NCBI GenBank assembly: GCA_002067555.1
Contig: MVQQ01000220.1
Coordinates: 1 to 16,328, forward strand
DNA from: Syntrophorhabdus sp. PtaB.Bin184
GTDB taxonomy: Bacteria; Desulfobacterota; Syntrophorhabdia; Syntrophorhabdales; Syntrophorhabdaceae
DNA: 16,328 nt
Reading direction: 5' to 3'
Notes under the pieces: model-generated
Seen by the model: only the letters and a program-made list of their open reading frames with translations
Databases searched by the model: none
Told to the model about the DNA's origin: nothing
Made by a program: the position numbers and the translations under genes
Part shown: piece by piece, positions 14,588 to 16,328 of the stretch
Layout of the letters: the number at the start of each line of letters is the position of its first letter
Numbering within the stretch: position 1 is the stretch's first letter

Positions 14588-14622
14588 GGGCGGGCCCTGC
14601 GGGGTTTCAGCGGGGCCTGCCC
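14588..14622 (+). other. Strong RNA hairpin just upstream of the hydratase ribosome binding site
   Basis: A 13-bp stem pairs GGGCGGGCCCTGC (14588-14600) with GCGGGGCCTGCCC (14610-14622), including two G-U wobbles, around a 9-base loop GGGGTTTCA. It lies in the 73-base gap between the ridA-like stop and the hydratase start. The ribosome binding site (GAGAGG, 14627-14632) begins 5 bases after the stem. No U tract follows, so it is more likely a stabiliser or translational/processing element than a terminator. Confidence 0.55.
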
Positions 14623-14637
14623 CCGAGAGAGGATAGC

Positions 14638-15417
14638 GTGGACCAGGGCGAAGTACTTGTCAGAAAGGACGGGCGAGTGCTCTATCTTACGATAAAGCGT
14701 GAGAAGGCGCTCAACGCCCTCAACAGGAACATACTGGAGAGACTTGCGGCCATCTTCGAAGACCTCGAAAAGGAACGCGATACGCCTGTGGTGGTCATAA
14801 CCGGATACGGCCCGAAGGCTTTTGTGGCCGGTGCGGACGTGCGGGAGATCAAGGACGCCGGCGCGGGCAGAACGGAATTCATCAGGATGGGGCAGAGGAT
14901 CTTCCACCGGATAATGACGTCCTCCGGCGTGGTCATTGCCGCTGTGAACGGGTATGCACTGGGAGGAGGCTGCGAACTGGCCCTGGCCTGCGACATACGC
15001 ATCGCGTCCGAGAACGCTTCCATGGGCATGCCGGAAACGGGCATCGGAGTGATGCCCGGATATGGCGGAACACAGTTGCTTTCGCGCCTGCTGCACGTTG
15101 GAATGGCGAAATACATGATCCTCTCGGGAACGTCCGTGAATGCCTCCGAGGCCTTGCAGTTGGGTTTGGTGGAGAAGGTCTATCCCCGGAGCGTCTTCGT
15201 GGAGGAAGTGGAAAAGTTTGCACAAGGTATCGCTTCGAGAGGTCCGATTGCCCTCGAGTGCTGCAAGAGGGCCATCGATAACGGGATAGGCCTGCCCTTG
15301 CGGGAAGCCCTGGAGGTGGAGATCGTCGAATACGACAGGGTGGCCCGTTCCCGCGATGCCGAAGAGGGTCTCTCCGCCTTTCTCGAGAAGAGGAAACCGG
15401 TCTTCACCGGAGCATAG
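14638..15417 (+). CDS. Enoyl-CoA hydratase (crotonase family)
   Basis: With the GTG at 14638 the product has 259 residues, the usual crotonase length. An in-frame ATG at 14533 overlaps the RidA gene and would add 35 residues encoded across the hairpin, with no family match; GAGAGG sits 5 bases before the GTG. The oxyanion-hole regions are AFVAGADVREI (about 61-71) and GYALGGGCELA (about 105-115). Both hydratase catalytic glutamates are present and 20 residues apart: E113 in GGGCELA and E133 in MPETGIG. It should therefore add water to a 2-enoyl-CoA to give a 3-hydroxyacyl-CoA, the substrate of the next enzyme. Substrate chain or ring type cannot be told. It is cytoplasmic. Confidence 0.9.
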   Translation: MDQGEVLVRKDGRVLYLTIKREKALNALNRNILERLAAIFEDLEKERDTPVVVITGYGPKAFVAGADVREIKDAGAGRTEFIRMGQRIFHRIMTSSGVVIAAVNGYALGGGCELALACDIRIASENASMGMPETGIGVMPGYGGTQLLSRLLHVGMAKYMILSGTSVNASEALQLGLVEKVYPRSVFVEEVEKFAQGIASRGPIALECCKRAIDNGIGLPLREALEVEIVEYDRVARSRDAEEGLSAFLEKRKPVFTGA

Positions 15418-15431
15418 ATAAGGAGATCACA

Positions 15432-16282
15432 ATGGAAATAAAGAAACTGGGCGTTTTGGGATGTGGACAGATGGGATCCGGCATCGTTCAGGTCTTCGCA
15501 CAGGCGGGCTACGAGGTCGTGGCCGTCGACACGGTGCCGGCGATGATAGAGAAGGGCCTGAAGGGCATCGAGAAGAGGCTCATGGGCCGCGTCGACAAGG
15601 GCAAGATGACCCCCGACGAGAAGAACGCCATCATGGGAAGGATCAAGACGAGCAATAAGCTGGAAGACCTCGCGGACTGCGACCTCATCGAGGAGGCGAT
15701 CCCCGAGGACCTGGAGCTGAAGAAGAAGACCTTCGCCGAGCTCGACCGCATCTGCAAGCCGGGGACGATCTTCGGCAGCAACACCTCCGGCCTGTCCGTC
15801 ACGGACATGGCGGTCGCCACGAAGCGGCCGGAGAGGGTGATGGGCATGCACTTCCACAACCCCGCCCCCGTCATGCAGCTTCTCGAGCTCGTCAAGACCA
15901 TCATGACGGGCCAGGACATCATCGACGACGTGAAGAAGTGGGGAGCCACCCTGGGGAAGACGGTCGTCGTCGCCCCCGACGTGGGCGGGTTCATCGTGAC
16001 CCGGCTCTTCACCCCCTTTCTCCTCGGTGCCGTCAGGATGCTCGAGGCCGGCATAGCGACGAGGGACGAGATAGACATATCCATGAAGTTCGCCGTCAAC
16101 CACCCCATGGGACCCCTGGAAGTGGTGGACTTCATCGGCCTCGATACGGAGCTTTCGATCGCCAACAGCCTCTATGAGGAGACGAAAGACCCCAAGTACG
16201 CCCCCCGCTGCTCCTCATCAAGATGGTCACGGCGGGCTGGCTGGGAAGGAAATCCGGAAAGGGTTTCTACGATTACAAGTAA
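15432..16282 (+). CDS. 3-hydroxyacyl-CoA dehydrogenase (3-hydroxybutyryl-CoA dehydrogenase type), with a single-base frameshift near the 3' end
   Basis: The reading frame starts with MEIKKLGVLGCGQMGSG; AAGGAG precedes the ATG. The Rossmann loop GCGQMGSG is at 10-17. The active-site set is S119 (NTSGLS), H140 (GMHFHNP), E152 (LLELV) and N223 (NHPMGPLE), as in short HbdA/FadB2-type enzymes. It oxidises 3-hydroxyacyl-CoA to 3-oxoacyl-CoA with NAD+. After Y256 the frame is wrong. Inserting one C in the run at 16201-16206 restores a family-like C-terminus (LIKMVTAGWLGRKSGKGFY) and a TAA at 16280-16282, giving 283 residues. As written, the frame stays open to the window end. Either the run is one base short (sequencing or assembly error) or the gene is broken; all catalytic residues lie before the break. 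It works directly after the hydratase. Confidence 0.9.
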
Positions 16283-16328
16283 GGCTATCACATGGCAGGA
16301 CCGGCCCGTACCCCCTAACTACCCCCCT
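16283..16328. other. C-rich end of window, no gene seen
   Basis: After the dehydrogenase TAA come 46 bases with no supported coding region. The final 20 bases are two C runs around TAACTA. Together with the missing C at 16201-16206, this suggests low-quality sequence near a contig end. Confidence 0.4.

Noticed and set aside
14533..14637. Upstream ATG start for the enoyl-CoA hydratase
   Set aside because: It would overlap the RidA gene and translate through a strong hairpin with no family similarity; the GTG at 14638 gives the normal length.
15180..16103. Minus-strand open frame of 307 codons opposite the hydratase and dehydrogenase genes
   Set aside because: His/Asp/Val-rich shadow translation; the plus-strand frame carries all 3-hydroxyacyl-CoA dehydrogenase motifs.
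16309..16328. Telomere-like CCCTAA pattern at the window end
   Set aside because: Only one partial unit between C runs; more likely poor sequence at a contig end than a biological repeat.

Overview
The window looks like chromosomal DNA of a strictly anaerobic, probably deltaproteobacterial (Desulfobacterota/Syntrophorhabdus- or Syntrophus-like) organism. This is inferred from the moderately high GC, the dense operons, the iron-sulfur-rich flavoenzyme and the combination of acyl-CoA ligase and beta-oxidation genes. Species cannot be fixed from the sequence alone. No rRNA, tRNA, CRISPR array, integrase or insertion sequence was seen.

Region 1 (1-403, minus strand): the 5' end of a small membrane-protein gene and, overlapping it by ATGA, a 76-residue Xre-family regulator. 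The regulator promoter carries three AT-rich 12-bp motifs spaced exactly 21 bp apart. Region 2 (404-2362): a plus-strand NCS2 (xanthine/uracil-type) permease homologue lacking the usual substrate-binding carboxylates and carrying a C-terminal domain that resembles a degenerate GHKL/RsbW-type ATPase fold. It ends at a 20-bp perfect palindrome between convergent genes. Region 3 (2363-4077, minus strand): a two-gene operon of a D-2-hydroxyacid dehydrogenase and an alpha/beta hydrolase, with a recognisable sigma-70-type promoter.

Region 4 (4289-16282, plus strand): one long unidirectional catabolic cluster. It opens with an IclR-family regulator whose promoter and palindromic operator are visible. 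A complete branched-chain-amino-acid-type (HAAT) ABC importer follows, in the order LivG, LivF, LivH, LivM, LivJ. Next come an EntE/DhbE-like acyl/aryl-acid adenylating ligase, an 857-residue fusion of an old-yellow-enzyme barrel with a GltD-like iron-sulfur/FAD/NAD(P)H module, a RidA-family protein, an enoyl-CoA hydratase, and a 3-hydroxyacyl-CoA dehydrogenase that is frameshifted by one base in a C run near its end.

The simplest reading is a substrate-inducible pathway. A carboxylic acid is imported by the Liv-type system, converted to a CoA thioester by the ligase, redox-processed by the flavoenzyme, hydrated and then oxidised at the beta carbon. The RidA protein hints at an enamine/imine intermediate, so the substrate may contain nitrogen (for example an amino-aromatic or N-heterocyclic acid), but this is inference. 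No thiolase, ring hydrolase or acyl-CoA dehydrogenase is present; these may lie beyond the window. The flavoenzyme has lost the usual OYE tyrosine proton donor, and together with its unfamiliar ligase and RidA partner it is the best candidate here for undescribed biochemistry.
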